From assembly GCA_947170435.1 (NCBI GenBank), contig CAMVTO010000017.1, forward strand, positions 1 through 48,868: a stretch of 48,868 bases of DNA. The letters are read 5' to 3'. Position numbers and translations under genes: made by a program. This document shows positions 1-7,744 of this stretch, piece by piece (the first letter of the stretch is position 1; every line of letters starts with the position of its first letter). The stretch comes from an uncultured Clostridia bacterium (GTDB lineage: Bacteria; Bacillota; Clostridia; Oscillospirales; Oscillospiraceae). The notes beneath the pieces are model-generated. The model saw only the letters and a program-made list of their open reading frames with translations, was not told the DNA's origin and ran no database searches.

Positions 1-55
1 GAGCGCTTGACTGGCAGTCAAGAGGTCAGCGGTTCGATCCCGCTAATCTCCACCA
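1..55 (+). tRNA. tRNA-Ala (anticodon GGC), 5' part outside the window
   Basis: The window opens inside a tRNA. The anticodon arm has a 5-bp stem (CTTGA/TCAAG) around the loop CTGGCAG, so the anticodon is GGC. The T arm (AGCGG-TTCGATC-CCGCT) follows, then the 3' acceptor strand AATCTCC, discriminator A and an encoded CCA at 53-55. Position 70 is T, which would allow the G3-U70 pair that marks tRNA-Ala; the 5' strand needed to confirm this is missing. A terminator follows 10 bases later. Confidence 0.93.
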
Positions 56-64
56 TTGGAACAA

Positions 65-103
65 AGCCTGAAACCGAAAGGTTTCAGGCTTTTTCTTTTT
101 TTT
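65..103 (+). terminator. Intrinsic terminator after tRNA-Ala
   Basis: A perfect 11-bp stem (AGCCTGAAACC / GGTTTCAGGCT) closes a GAAA tetraloop and is followed by a long T-rich run (91-103). Confidence 0.95.
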
Positions 104-116
104 GAAGAAATTTTAC

Positions 117-145
117 TTGTCAAGCATAGAATGCTGTGGTATAGT
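117..145 (+). promoter_or_regulatory. Sigma-A-type promoter for the 210-500 gene
   Basis: TTGTCA (117-122) and TATAGT (140-145) are separated by 17 bases, each one or two changes from consensus. They lie between the tRNA terminator and the start codon at 210, leaving a leader of about 57 bases. Confidence 0.7.
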
Positions 146-209
146 ACTTTTAATATAATATGTATTATTGTGTATATTGCGAATTGAGAAGTTGGAGGAG
201 AGTGCAGTA

Positions 210-500
210 ATGAAAAAGCTATGCTGCTTGTTTCTGGTGGTTGGGTTTTTGATGGTTGCATTTGCGCTGCCGGTCGCGGCGGCTGCTGAGGCGCAATCCT
301 CCGACGCAGCGGTGGAGGAGACAACGGCGGAGTCCTTCGAGGAAATCGAGATCGAGGACGAGGATACTCCGCTTGCGGGACTTCCGGGCGTGGGACGTTC
401 CGACGTCGCACGGATGATTGTCGGTGCCGGCTGCTGCATGATGGCTGCGGCGGGTGTGATTTTGATCATTGGCCTTCGTCGCGGGCATGTGCGCCGCTGA
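210..500 (+). CDS. Mini surface protein with signal peptide and sorting-signal-like tail
   Basis: A 96-residue protein built almost only of targeting parts. Residues 1-24 form a signal peptide (MKK, hydrophobic core, ALPVAAAA). Residues 28-50 are strongly acidic (EEIEIEDEDTPLAG). Next come LPGVG, a hydrophobic segment of about 22 residues and a basic tail (RRGHVRR). This order matches a sortase substrate, with Val where LPXTG has Thr, so covalent anchoring is uncertain and a simple membrane anchor is the alternative. The start at 210 was chosen over an upstream in-frame ATG at 168 because TTGGAGGAG lies 9 bases before it. The gene has its own promoter and terminator. The EDxxPLA motif recurs in the surface protein at 10309-11403. 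Function unknown. Confidence 0.75.
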   Translation: MKKLCCLFLVVGFLMVAFALPVAAAAEAQSSDAAVEETTAESFEEIEIEDEDTPLAGLPGVGRSDVARMIVGAGCCMMAAAGVILIIGLRRGHVRR

Positions 501-524
501 ACGGAAGAGATGAAATTCAATGCT

Positions 525-563
525 CTCCAATGCGGCGTGTATTGCGCTGTATTGGAGATTTTT
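525..563 (+). terminator. Terminator-like hairpin before the dehydratase gene
   Basis: CTCCAATGCGGCG (525-537) pairs with CGCTGTATTGGAG across a 6-base loop, with a few G-U pairs, and is followed by ATTTTT. It would end the 210-500 transcript, or act as an attenuator for 599-7686, since no clear promoter lies between. Confidence 0.7.
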
Positions 564-598
564 ACGCATGAGACCGATTTTTGAGAGGACGTGCTGTT

Positions 599-2605
599 TT
601 GTCAAGCAAGAAGAACTCCCATACACTTCGGCTGGAGCATTGGCAGGGTATTTCGCTGCTTTTGCTGTTCTATGATGCGCTGGCCGTAAATATTGCTTAT
701 TTTTTTGCGCTTTGGCTCCGCTTTGACTGTCAATTCAGCGAGATTCCTGGCGGATATCTGAGCGCATGGCTGAGATTTGCCCCGGTGTACACGCTGATCT
801 GCCTAGCGGTGTTTGCCTATCTTCGCCTGTATCATAGCCTGTGGCGCTTTGCCAGCTATTCTGAGTTGATGCATGTGCTGATGGCCTCGACCATCACGGC
901 GGTTGTCCATACGATTGGCATTACGGTGCTGTTCGGGCGCATGCCGGTTTCCTATTATTTTGTCGGCCCGCTGGTTCAGTTCCTGTTTATTCTGGGTATT
1001 CGCTTTTCTTACCGGTTTCTGCTGCTGCTTCGTTCAAATGCCAGGAAGAATGAGACTGTCGTGCGCGTGATGCTCATCGGCGCCGGCGGTGCGGGGCAGT
1101 TGATCCTACGTGACATCAAAGCGGCGGAGGGCTCCGGCGAGCGCGTGGTCTGCATCATTGACGACAACGCAAACAAGTGGGGACGGTATCTTGATGACGT
1201 GCCGATTGTCGGTGGACGGGACGATATTCTTGCCAGCGTTGAGAAGTATAAGATCGACAAGATCTATCTCGCTATTCCCAGCGCCACCGCGGCGCAGCGG
1301 CGCGATATTCTAAGCATCTGCAACGAGACGGGCTGTGAGCTGAAGAACCTGCCCGGCATTTACCAGCTTCGCCACGACGAGGTCAGCGTTCAGACGCTGC
1401 GGGATGTTTCCGTGGAGGATCTGCTCGGTCGTGAGCCGATTCACGCGAACCTTGACGAAGTCTTCCGCTTCATTCACGGCAAGAGAGTTATGGTCACAGG
1501 CGGAGGCGGCTCGATCGGCAGTGAGCTCTGCCGCCAGATTGCGGCACATGAGCCGAAGCAGCTGGTGATCTTTGACATCTATGAGAACAACGCCTATGAT
1601 ATCCAGCTGGAGCTGCAGGAGAAGTACCCCGAGCTTGATCTGGCGGTCATCATCGGCTCGGTGCGCGACAGCCGAAAGCTTTATCAGGTCTTTGGAGACT
1701 ATCGGCCCGAGATCGTCTATCACGCGGCTGCCCACAAGCATGTGCCGCTGATGGAGGATTCGCCCTGCGAGGCGATCAAAAACAATGCCATCGGCACCTA
1801 CAAGACCGCCTATGCCGCGATGGTATTCGGCTGCAAGCGGTTTGTGCTGATTTCCACGGATAAGGCGGTCAATCCGACAAACGTCATGGGTGCCAGCAAG
1901 CGTCTGTGCGAGATGGTGATCCAGAGCTTTGACGCCAAGATCAAGGCGGGCCGGGCGGATGAGATTCCACAGCTGTTCATCCATGCTGACGAGGACAGCG
2001 ACGGGACCTCGGATTTCCTGCAGCCTCTGGATCAGGTCAGGACGGAATTCGTGGCGGTGCGCTTTGGAAACGTGCTGGGCAGCAACGGTTCTGTGGTGCC
2101 GCTGTTCCGCAGACAGATCGAGCATGGCGGGCCGGTCACGGTCACGCATCCTGACATCATTCGGTATTTCATGACGATCCCCGAGGCGGTCAGCCTTGTG
2201 CTGCTGGCGGGTACATATGCGAAGGGCGGAGAGATCTTCGTGCTGGATATGGGAAGCCCTGTCAAAATCGACACGCTGGCTCGAAACCTGATCAAGCTTT
2301 CCGGCCTGAAGCCGGACGTCGATATCAAGATCGAGTACACAGGCCTTCGTCCGGGCGAGAAGCTTTATGAGGAGAAGCTGATGGCGGAGGAAGGCCTTCG
2401 TAAGACGGAGAACGACATGATCCACATCGGGTCTCCGATCCTTTTTGATGCGGACAAGTTCTTTCTGCAGCTCGCTTCGTTGATGCAGGATGCCTATCGC
2501 AATCGCCGGGATATCCGTGACAAAATCGCAGAGATCGTGCCGACCTATCAACCGATGAAGCCGAAGACTGCGGCTGAATTGCCGCGCGAACCGGTGGGCG
2601 CATAG
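599..2605 (+). CDS. Membrane nucleotide-sugar 4,6-dehydratase (CapD/WbpM/PglF family)
   Basis: Probably dehydrates a UDP-N-acetyl-hexosamine to its 4-keto-6-deoxy form, the first step towards a modified sugar for a surface polysaccharide. About 668 residues: four membrane segments in the first 145; a first Rossmann domain (GAGGAGQ, near 160); a second, catalytic SDR domain starting with VMVTGGGGSIGSE near 297. The family's STDKAVNPTNVMGASK stretch (near 418-433) has Met in place of the usual SDR Tyr, as in the long WbpM-type enzymes. Between the MGASK helix and VAVRFGNVLGS there is an insertion of about 38 residues, rich in Asp/Glu (near 443-480). TTG at 599 is preferred over TTG at 581 because GAGAGGA (583-589) is correctly spaced. 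The next gene starts 31 bases downstream. Family sure, exact substrate not. Confidence 0.9.
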   Translation: MSSKKNSHTLRLEHWQGISLLLLFYDALAVNIAYFFALWLRFDCQFSEIPGGYLSAWLRFAPVYTLICLAVFAYLRLYHSLWRFASYSELMHVLMASTITAVVHTIGITVLFGRMPVSYYFVGPLVQFLFILGIRFSYRFLLLLRSNARKNETVVRVMLIGAGGAGQLILRDIKAAEGSGERVVCIIDDNANKWGRYLDDVPIVGGRDDILASVEKYKIDKIYLAIPSATAAQRRDILSICNETGCELKNLPGIYQLRHDEVSVQTLRDVSVEDLLGREPIHANLDEVFRFIHGKRVMVTGGGGSIGSELCRQIAAHEPKQLVIFDIYENNAYDIQLELQEKYPELDLAVIIGSVRDSRKLYQVFGDYRPEIVYHAAAHKHVPLMEDSPCEAIKNNAIGTYKTAYAAMVFGCKRFVLISTDKAVNPTNVMGASKRLCEMVIQSFDAKIKAGRADEIPQLFIHADEDSDGTSDFLQPLDQVRTEFVAVRFGNVLGSNGSVVPLFRRQIEHGGPVTVTHPDIIRYFMTIPEAVSLVLLAGTYAKGGEIFVLDMGSPVKIDTLARNLIKLSGLKPDVDIKIEYTGLRPGEKLYEEKLMAEEGLRKTENDMIHIGSPILFDADKFFLQLASLMQDAYRNRRDIRDKIAEIVPTYQPMKPKTAAELPREPVGA

Positions 2606-2636
2606 ATTGAGATCGTACCAGTTGGGAGATTTTTGA

Positions 2637-3719
2637 ATGAAAGCAAGAATTGCTTTAAGTATCATAGCGATCCTCATGGGCCTTGCGCTTGCCGGCCTTG
2701 TCTTCCGCTCAAACGCGATCGAGGAGCAGCAGAGGCAGCATGTGTTTGAGCTTCAGGCTGAGGCGCGACCCTATGAAGTCGAGTTGGAAACGATCAAGTC
2801 CGAGCTGAGAACGGCGGAGAAGCGATTCTTCTCTACGCATGAGACGGCATGCCTTGCGCTCGGTGTGCGGGCGGTCGAGGAATCAGACATTGCGTGGATC
2901 GAAACGCTGCTGCGGGGCAGAGGTATTTCCCCTGTCCTGGTACTGGACTGTGAGTCGGAAAAGTTTGCGGAGATCCTGGATGCGGCTTCGGAAACGGGCT
3001 GGGAGATCATGCTGACGACATCGCCGCTGAATGCGAAGACAAATCCGCTGATCACATCGGCAATGGATCAGATCAAAGAGCGGGAACTGCCGGATTCCAA
3101 TGTGTTTTTGCTGAGGAACAGTGATGATTCTGCCGAAGCGGTTGCAATGCTTGACTCGGATGGATTCAGCGGCTTCGCCAGATATCAGAGCACGGCTGGC
3201 AGCGGTATTGCCGAAAATGGACTGCCTTGGTTCAGCTATATCTATTACCGTTCCGTACAGATCAATCTCAGCACATGGCTTTCAAGCCTGATCGGAAACA
3301 GTGGCGCCATGATCATCACGCTGGATATGGAGGCGATCCACTCCGGAGCGCTGACGGAGGAGAGTGTCAAGGCGTTTTTGAGCGCGGTTGAGCAGTACGC
3401 GTCCGAGGGAAACCTGAAATTTACATCGACCGGCGAAATCATTCAGGAGATCAACCTTGCAAACGCAAGCAAGGAGGAGCGCCAGAAGATGTATGATGAG
3501 TATGTCGCGGAGCGTCAGACGAGAATTGACGAGCTGAATGGAATCATCGACGGCATCTACTCTCGCTGGCACGACGCGGATACTGATAATTGGCTTGGAA
3601 ACTCCGTGGAGCAGACTCGGAACAGTTTGAAGCAAAGCTGGGATATGGGCACCGGAGCGATCATCAACAGAATAAAAGCGATCCGAAACAAGGGTACCGC
3701 GGTGATAAAGGGGTTATAA
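2637..3719 (+). CDS. Unknown membrane-anchored extracytoplasmic protein
   Basis: A 360-residue protein with one N-terminal membrane segment (residues 5-23). A charged, probably coiled-coil stretch follows (about 27-62, rich in Q/E/R), then a mixed alpha/beta domain outside the cell. The middle part (about 80-290) has a rhythm suggesting a TIM-barrel-like or degenerate polysaccharide-deacetylase-like fold (GWEIMLTTSPL, GAMIITLDMEAIHSG, LKFTSTGEIIQE), but the usual metal-binding motifs are not visible. The C-terminal 80 residues are helical and end in a basic tail. It starts 31 bases after the dehydratase and stops 2 bases before the PqqD-like gene, so it belongs to the same operon. No function can be assigned. 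Confidence 0.75.
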   Translation: MKARIALSIIAILMGLALAGLVFRSNAIEEQQRQHVFELQAEARPYEVELETIKSELRTAEKRFFSTHETACLALGVRAVEESDIAWIETLLRGRGISPVLVLDCESEKFAEILDAASETGWEIMLTTSPLNAKTNPLITSAMDQIKERELPDSNVFLLRNSDDSAEAVAMLDSDGFSGFARYQSTAGSGIAENGLPWFSYIYYRSVQINLSTWLSSLIGNSGAMIITLDMEAIHSGALTEESVKAFLSAVEQYASEGNLKFTSTGEIIQEINLANASKEERQKMYDEYVAERQTRIDELNGIIDGIYSRWHDADTDNWLGNSVEQTRNSLKQSWDMGTGAIINRIKAIRNKGTAVIKGL

Positions 3720-3721
3720 AC

Positions 3722-3994
3722 ATGAAACTGAAAGCTGGATTCATCACGCATTCCATGGGGGATGAACACGTTCTCATCGCCACCGGTGATGCTGCGGAGA
3801 AGTTTCGCGGCATTGCCCGCAGCAATGAAACGGCGGCGTTTATCGTGGAATGCCTCAAGGACGAGACCACGCCGGACGTGATCGTGGAGAAGATGTGCGC
3901 GGAATATGACGCACCGGAGGAGCGCATCCGTGCGGATCTCGGCAAGGTGCTGGATATCCTTCGCTCAATCGACGCGTTGGATGAATCAAAATGA
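3722..3994 (+). CDS. PqqD-like peptide-recognition protein
   Basis: 90 residues with the winged-helix pattern of PqqD-family proteins: an N-terminal beta strand pair (HVLIATGDAAEKFRGIARSN), a helix with NETAAFIVECL, then TTPDVIVEKMCAEYDAPEERIRADLGKVLDIL. PqqD domains (RRE domains) bind leader peptides of ribosomally made, modified peptides and present them to a maturation enzyme. PqqA, C and E are not present, so PQQ synthesis is not indicated. The start has AAAGGGG 7 bases upstream. Its stop overlaps the ATG of the kinase-like gene (ATGA), so the two are translationally coupled. What it binds is unknown; no obvious precursor peptide gene was found beside it. Confidence 0.85.
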   Translation: MKLKAGFITHSMGDEHVLIATGDAAEKFRGIARSNETAAFIVECLKDETTPDVIVEKMCAEYDAPEERIRADLGKVLDILRSIDALDESK

Positions 3995-4749
3995 CGGAAT
4001 TCACCTGTTCTTTTGCTGGAACCAACGTTCGCATTCGTGCGTTGTACCCAGAGACGGAGGCGTTTTGCCGGGACTATCTGACTAATGGCGAACCGCTTTT
4101 CACGGTGGAGACCACATCGGAAGATATCGCCTACGAGCGGACGATATCCGACCGGACAGCGATTGCTGAGGGGCGCAAGCCTTACCGCTTTACAGACGAG
4201 TATCTGGAGACGCTTGCTGTGTATCGCAAGCTGGCGGTTGCGATGTCCTCCTGTGATACGATCCTGTTTCACGGTTCTGTCATCGCGGTCGACGGCGAAG
4301 CATACCTCTTTACCGCGCCAAGCGGCACAGGCAAGAGTACCCACGCACGGCTTTGGAGAAGGCTGTTTGGCGAACGCGCATACATGGTCAATGATGACAA
4401 ACCGCTGCTGAAGATTTCAGACAGCGGCGTTTTGGCATACGGGACACCTTGGGACGGAAAGCATCGACTCAGCAGAAATGTCAGCGTACCGCTGAAGGCA
4501 ATCTGCCTTCTCGAACGAGGAGCGAAAAATGAAATCATGCCTTGCACGCCTGCCGAGATCTATCCCAACCTGCTTGGGCAGACATACCGCCCGAAAGAGA
4601 CCGAGCCGATGCTGCGGGTGCTCAACCTGGTGGACCGGCTGGCGCAAGGTGTTGCGCTTTACAGACTCCACTGCAACATGGAACTGGACGCCGCCCGTGT
4701 TTCGTATGAAGGCATGAGCGGAAGACCGCTTGAGGAGGAAAAAGGATGA
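3991..4749 (+). CDS. HPr kinase-like protein (HprK fold, not the housekeeping enzyme)
   Basis: 252 residues resembling the kinase domain of HprK and its RiPP-associated relatives. Key parts are LFHGSVI (His near 94), a P-loop APSGTGKST (near 109-117) and VNDDKPLL (Asp pair near 135-136), which correspond to the conserved His, Walker A and acidic residues of HprK. The N-terminal 85 residues replace the HprK N domain. Kinases of this kind phosphorylate a Ser in some lasso-peptide clusters (the paeninodin type), but no transglutaminase-like B2 or Asn-synthetase-like C gene is near. The true hprK lies at 18910. Start and stop overlap both neighbours by 4 bases. The substrate could be a peptide, a sugar or a lipid-linked glycan. 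Confidence 0.82.
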   Translation: MTEFTCSFAGTNVRIRALYPETEAFCRDYLTNGEPLFTVETTSEDIAYERTISDRTAIAEGRKPYRFTDEYLETLAVYRKLAVAMSSCDTILFHGSVIAVDGEAYLFTAPSGTGKSTHARLWRRLFGERAYMVNDDKPLLKISDSGVLAYGTPWDGKHRLSRNVSVPLKAICLLERGAKNEIMPCTPAEIYPNLLGQTYRPKETEPMLRVLNLVDRLAQGVALYRLHCNMELDAARVSYEGMSGRPLEEEKG

Positions 4750-5177
4750 TCGAGCAGGAGCTTCTTGAGCGCGGAAAATTTGCCTATACGACAAAGGGCG
4801 TCAGTATGCGACCGCTGCTGCGGCAGAATCGTGACCTGATCATCATCCATAAACGCCCGGAGGAACGGCTGAAAAAATACGATACCGCGCTCTTCAAGCG
4901 TGACAACGGCGATTATGTGCTCCATCGCGTGATCCGGGTGCGTGAGCACGACTACATCATTTGCGGTGACAATCTGGAGCAGATGGAGCCGGTGCGGGAG
5001 GATCAGATCCTTGGCGTCTTATTTGAGATGGTTCGCAATGGTAAAACGATCTCCGTCAACGATTTTGGCTATTTATTATATGTGCATTTCTGGTGGGATG
5101 CTTATCCGATCCGCTTTTTTCTGCGCCGGGTGTACCGGCTGGGAAGACGAGCCGCGAGAAAACTGCTGAAACCATGA
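4746..5177 (+). CDS. S24/S26-type signal-peptidase-like protease, Ser/His/Asp set, no N-terminal anchor
   Basis: 143 residues with the signal peptidase I core: TTKGVSMRPLL (nucleophile Ser20), then a strand with YVLHRVIRV (His60) and IICGDN (Asp75). His instead of the bacterial catalytic Lys is the arrangement of SipW/ER-type signal peptidases. Unlike those enzymes, no membrane segment precedes the Ser box, so the protein may act in the cytoplasm or bind the membrane through the hydrophobic C-terminal part (YLLYVHFWW...). By position between the kinase-like and ABC exporter genes it may remove a leader peptide before export. ATGA overlaps link it to both neighbours. Confidence 0.82.
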   Translation: MIEQELLERGKFAYTTKGVSMRPLLRQNRDLIIIHKRPEERLKKYDTALFKRDNGDYVLHRVIRVREHDYIICGDNLEQMEPVREDQILGVLFEMVRNGKTISVNDFGYLLYVHFWWDAYPIRFFLRRVYRLGRRAARKLLKP

Positions 5178-6901
5178 ATACAAACCAGTCTACACAAAAG
5201 AATACGGTTCAATGGATGCTGAGCGTAGCGGGTGGAAAGGCGCGCTATGTGATCTGGCTGATGGTACTCGAGGGGATTCTCGGCGGCAGCAGCGTCCTCT
5301 ATGCCATATTGTTCCGGGATATCATTGACACCGCGGTGGCGGGCAGCCGGGACGGCTTTCTGCAGGCGGTGCTTCGCTTCTGCGGCCTGATTGTCGTACA
5401 GCTGGTGCTGCGCGCGCTGCTGCGCTTTTTGACCGAGTGGACCCACTCAACGATGGAAAATCGCTTCAAATCGAGGCTGTTTTCCAATCTGATGCGACGC
5501 GATTACGCCATGATCACGGCGGTGCATTCAGGAGAGTGGATGAATCGCCTGACCAGCGATACGCTTGTGGTAGCCAACGGCATTACCCACATCGTACCCG
5601 GACTCGCGGAACTGGTTGTCAAGCTCGTTGGCGCGCTTATCGTCATCACGGCGCTGGAACCGCTGTTTACGATGATCCTGATTCCCGGCGGTCTGCTGAT
5701 GGTTGCACTGACATACGCCTTCCGCAAGGTACTCAAGCGACTGCACAAGCAGGTGCAGGAAAAGGACGGCGCACTGCGCATTGTCTTGCAGGAGCGCTTG
5801 GAGAGCTTGCTGATCGTGCGCTCCTTCGGCGCAGAGGCACAGAGTGAAGCCGCCGCAAACGCGGCGATGGAGGCGCATCAGCGCGTGCGGATGCAGCGCA
5901 ATCACTTCTCCAACTTCTGCAATATCGGCTTCGGCATGGCGATGCGCGGGCTATATGCCTTTGGTGTAGTCTACTGCGGCTGGCAGCTGCTGCACGGCAC
6001 CATGAGCTACGGCACGTTGATGGCGATTATCCAGCTCATCAGCCAGATCCAGTCGCCGTTTGCAAACATCACGGGGTATCTTCCGCGGTATTATTCCATG
6101 CTGGCCAGCGCGGAGCGCTTGCTGGAGGTCGAGGGCTATCCCTTGGATGTGAAAGAAAGCGTTGACACGCGGGAAGCGCGGCGATTCTATCGCGAGGAAC
6201 TTGTTTCCCTCGGGCTGCACGACGCTTCGTTTACCTACCTCCCGCCGGTCAGGGACGGTGAGTCACCGGAGATGCCGCAGGTGTTCGAGCATGTGGATCT
6301 CGCGGTAGGGAAGGGCGAATACATTGCCTTTACCGGACCTTCGGGCTGCGGCAAGAGTACGGTGCTGAAGCTTCTGCTGAGTCTGTATCCGCTGGACAGC
6401 GGGGAACGCTATCTGCGCACAGCAGAGGGAGAGCAACCTCTTACCGGTGCATGGCGCACGCTGTTTGCTTATGTGCCGCAGGGAAATCAGCTGCTCTCCG
6501 GCAGCATCCGGGAGATCGTCGCTTTTGGAGATGAGACGAGAATGCGGGACGATTCTCTGCTCTGGAAAGCGCTGGAGATCGCTTGCGCAGATGACTTTGT
6601 GCGCACACTTTCTGCTGGGATCGACACGATGCTGGGAGAGCGGGGCGCGGGCCTGTCTGAGGGGCAGATGCAGCGCATCGCCATTGCGCGAGCCATCTGC
6701 TCGGAGTGTCCTGTTCTTTTGCTGGATGAATGCACCAGCGCGCTGGACGACGCGACGGAGGCACAGGTTCTGCGCAACCTTCGTGCGATGACAGATAAGA
6801 CTGTACTCATTGTTACGCACCGCAGCGCCGCGCTGGCGGTCTGCGAGAAGCAGGTCGCCTTTTCGGCGGGTAAGATCGAACAGCGGGAGACGGCGCGATG
6901 A
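5174..6901 (+). CDS. ABC exporter, fused membrane and ATPase domains
   Basis: 575 residues. About six membrane segments lie in residues 20-300 (ABC type-1 exporter fold). The nucleotide-binding domain has Walker A GPSGCGKST (near 388), Q-loop YVPQGNQLLSG, signature LSEGQMQRIAIARAI (near 494), Walker B VLLLDECTSALD and H-loop THR. All catalytic motifs are intact. No N-terminal C39 peptidase domain is present, which fits a separate protease (the upstream gene). Half-transporters of this class work as homodimers and export peptides, lipids or drugs; here the cargo is unknown. ATG at 5174 overlaps the protease stop, and its own stop overlaps the TraX-like gene. Upstream in-frame ATG at 5093 is rejected because it lies deep in the previous gene. 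Confidence 0.93.
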   Translation: MNTNQSTQKNTVQWMLSVAGGKARYVIWLMVLEGILGGSSVLYAILFRDIIDTAVAGSRDGFLQAVLRFCGLIVVQLVLRALLRFLTEWTHSTMENRFKSRLFSNLMRRDYAMITAVHSGEWMNRLTSDTLVVANGITHIVPGLAELVVKLVGALIVITALEPLFTMILIPGGLLMVALTYAFRKVLKRLHKQVQEKDGALRIVLQERLESLLIVRSFGAEAQSEAAANAAMEAHQRVRMQRNHFSNFCNIGFGMAMRGLYAFGVVYCGWQLLHGTMSYGTLMAIIQLISQIQSPFANITGYLPRYYSMLASAERLLEVEGYPLDVKESVDTREARRFYREELVSLGLHDASFTYLPPVRDGESPEMPQVFEHVDLAVGKGEYIAFTGPSGCGKSTVLKLLLSLYPLDSGERYLRTAEGEQPLTGAWRTLFAYVPQGNQLLSGSIREIVAFGDETRMRDDSLLWKALEIACADDFVRTLSAGIDTMLGERGAGLSEGQMQRIAIARAICSECPVLLLDECTSALDDATEAQVLRNLRAMTDKTVLIVTHRSAALAVCEKQVAFSAGKIEQRETAR

Positions 6902-7686
6902 ACACTGCTCTTGCGGAACGAAAATCGCCGATATCTTCCTATACGCTCAAGCTGATTGCGGTCGCTTCTATGCTGATCGATCATACGGCGAGCGCACTGC
7001 GACCGCTGTTTGACCGCCATTGCTACCGCCTTTTTCGCTGTGTGGGGCGGCTGGCGTTTCCGCTGTTTTGCTTTCTGCTGGTGGAAGGCCTGCGGCATAC
7101 CCGAAATCGCCGGAAGTATCTGAGGAATCTTGTGTTGTTCGCGCTGCTCTCTGAGCTGCCGTCGGATCTGTTCTTTCGCACATGGGCTGCCCGTGGCGAC
7201 GGCATGAGCATCTTCGCCACGCTGACACTGGGACTGCTTGTCCTCATCGCTTCGGAAGCGTTTACGAAGGAGTGCCGGAAACGAGAATACGGCCCGGTGC
7301 CGGCGGTGCTTTTTTTCCTGGCGGCCTCATCGGGCGCAATATACCTTGCCGGCCTTTTGAAGGTGGAGTACGAGGAGTGGGGCGTCGGGCTGATCCTGCT
7401 GATTTACCTGGGAGAACAGTTGGCGTCTGACATCGCCGTTCATTATTCGCTCGAGCGAAAGGCACTGCTTCGCAGGATCGGGGCAGCTGTAATGATCTTG
7501 CTCTGGCTCGCCGCGTATGACCTCGCCGCACGCTGGCGCAGCGAGGTTTATGGCATTCCGGTGTTGCTGCCGGTTCTGCTCTATAATGGCGAGCGCGGCA
7601 GTTACCGAGTGCCGAAATGGGCTTTTTATCTTCTGTACCCGGTACAACTGACACTTCTGCTGGTAGTGCGGAAGCATTTGTCTTGA
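6898..7686 (+). CDS. TraX-like membrane protein
   Basis: 262 residues, mostly hydrophobic, with about seven membrane segments. The N-terminal pattern (SPISSYTLKLIAVASMLIDH, then RCVGRLAFPLFCFLLVEGL and RKYLRNLVLFALLSELPSDL) is that of the TraX family. F-plasmid TraX acetylates pilin; many chromosomal relatives in Firmicutes have no known role and are probably acyltransferases. Here it closes the operon with an ATGA overlap with the ABC exporter, so an O- or N-acylation of the exported product is a reasonable guess. No terminator is visible before the next promoter at 7716. Confidence 0.85.
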   Translation: MNTALAERKSPISSYTLKLIAVASMLIDHTASALRPLFDRHCYRLFRCVGRLAFPLFCFLLVEGLRHTRNRRKYLRNLVLFALLSELPSDLFFRTWAARGDGMSIFATLTLGLLVLIASEAFTKECRKREYGPVPAVLFFLAASSGAIYLAGLLKVEYEEWGVGLILLIYLGEQLASDIAVHYSLERKALLRRIGAAVMILLWLAAYDLAARWRSEVYGIPVLLPVLLYNGERGSYRVPKWAFYLLYPVQLTLLLVVRKHLS

Positions 7687-7715
7687 GACAAAGCATGGTC
7701 ATATGTAAAAAAAAC

Positions 7716-7744
7716 TTGCAATGGGGCAGGGCGCATGTTATAAT
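7716..7744 (+). promoter_or_regulatory. Sigma-A-type promoter for the cps control genes
   Basis: TTGCAA (7716-7721), 17 bases, TATAAT (7739-7744). The T-rich leader of about 90 bases runs to the ATG at 7836. Confidence 0.82.

Noticed and set aside
3722..3994. PqqD as part of PQQ biosynthesis
   Set aside because: No pqqA, pqqC or pqqE is present, and the neighbours point to another peptide or glycan system.
3722..6901. Lasso peptide gene cluster
   Set aside because: The PqqD-like and HprK-like genes and the exporter fit in part, but the asparagine-synthetase-like and transglutaminase-like genes and a precursor are missing.
6898..7686. TraX as evidence for conjugation or an integrated plasmid
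   Set aside because: No other tra genes, relaxase or integration signs are present; chromosomal TraX relatives are common in Firmicutes.
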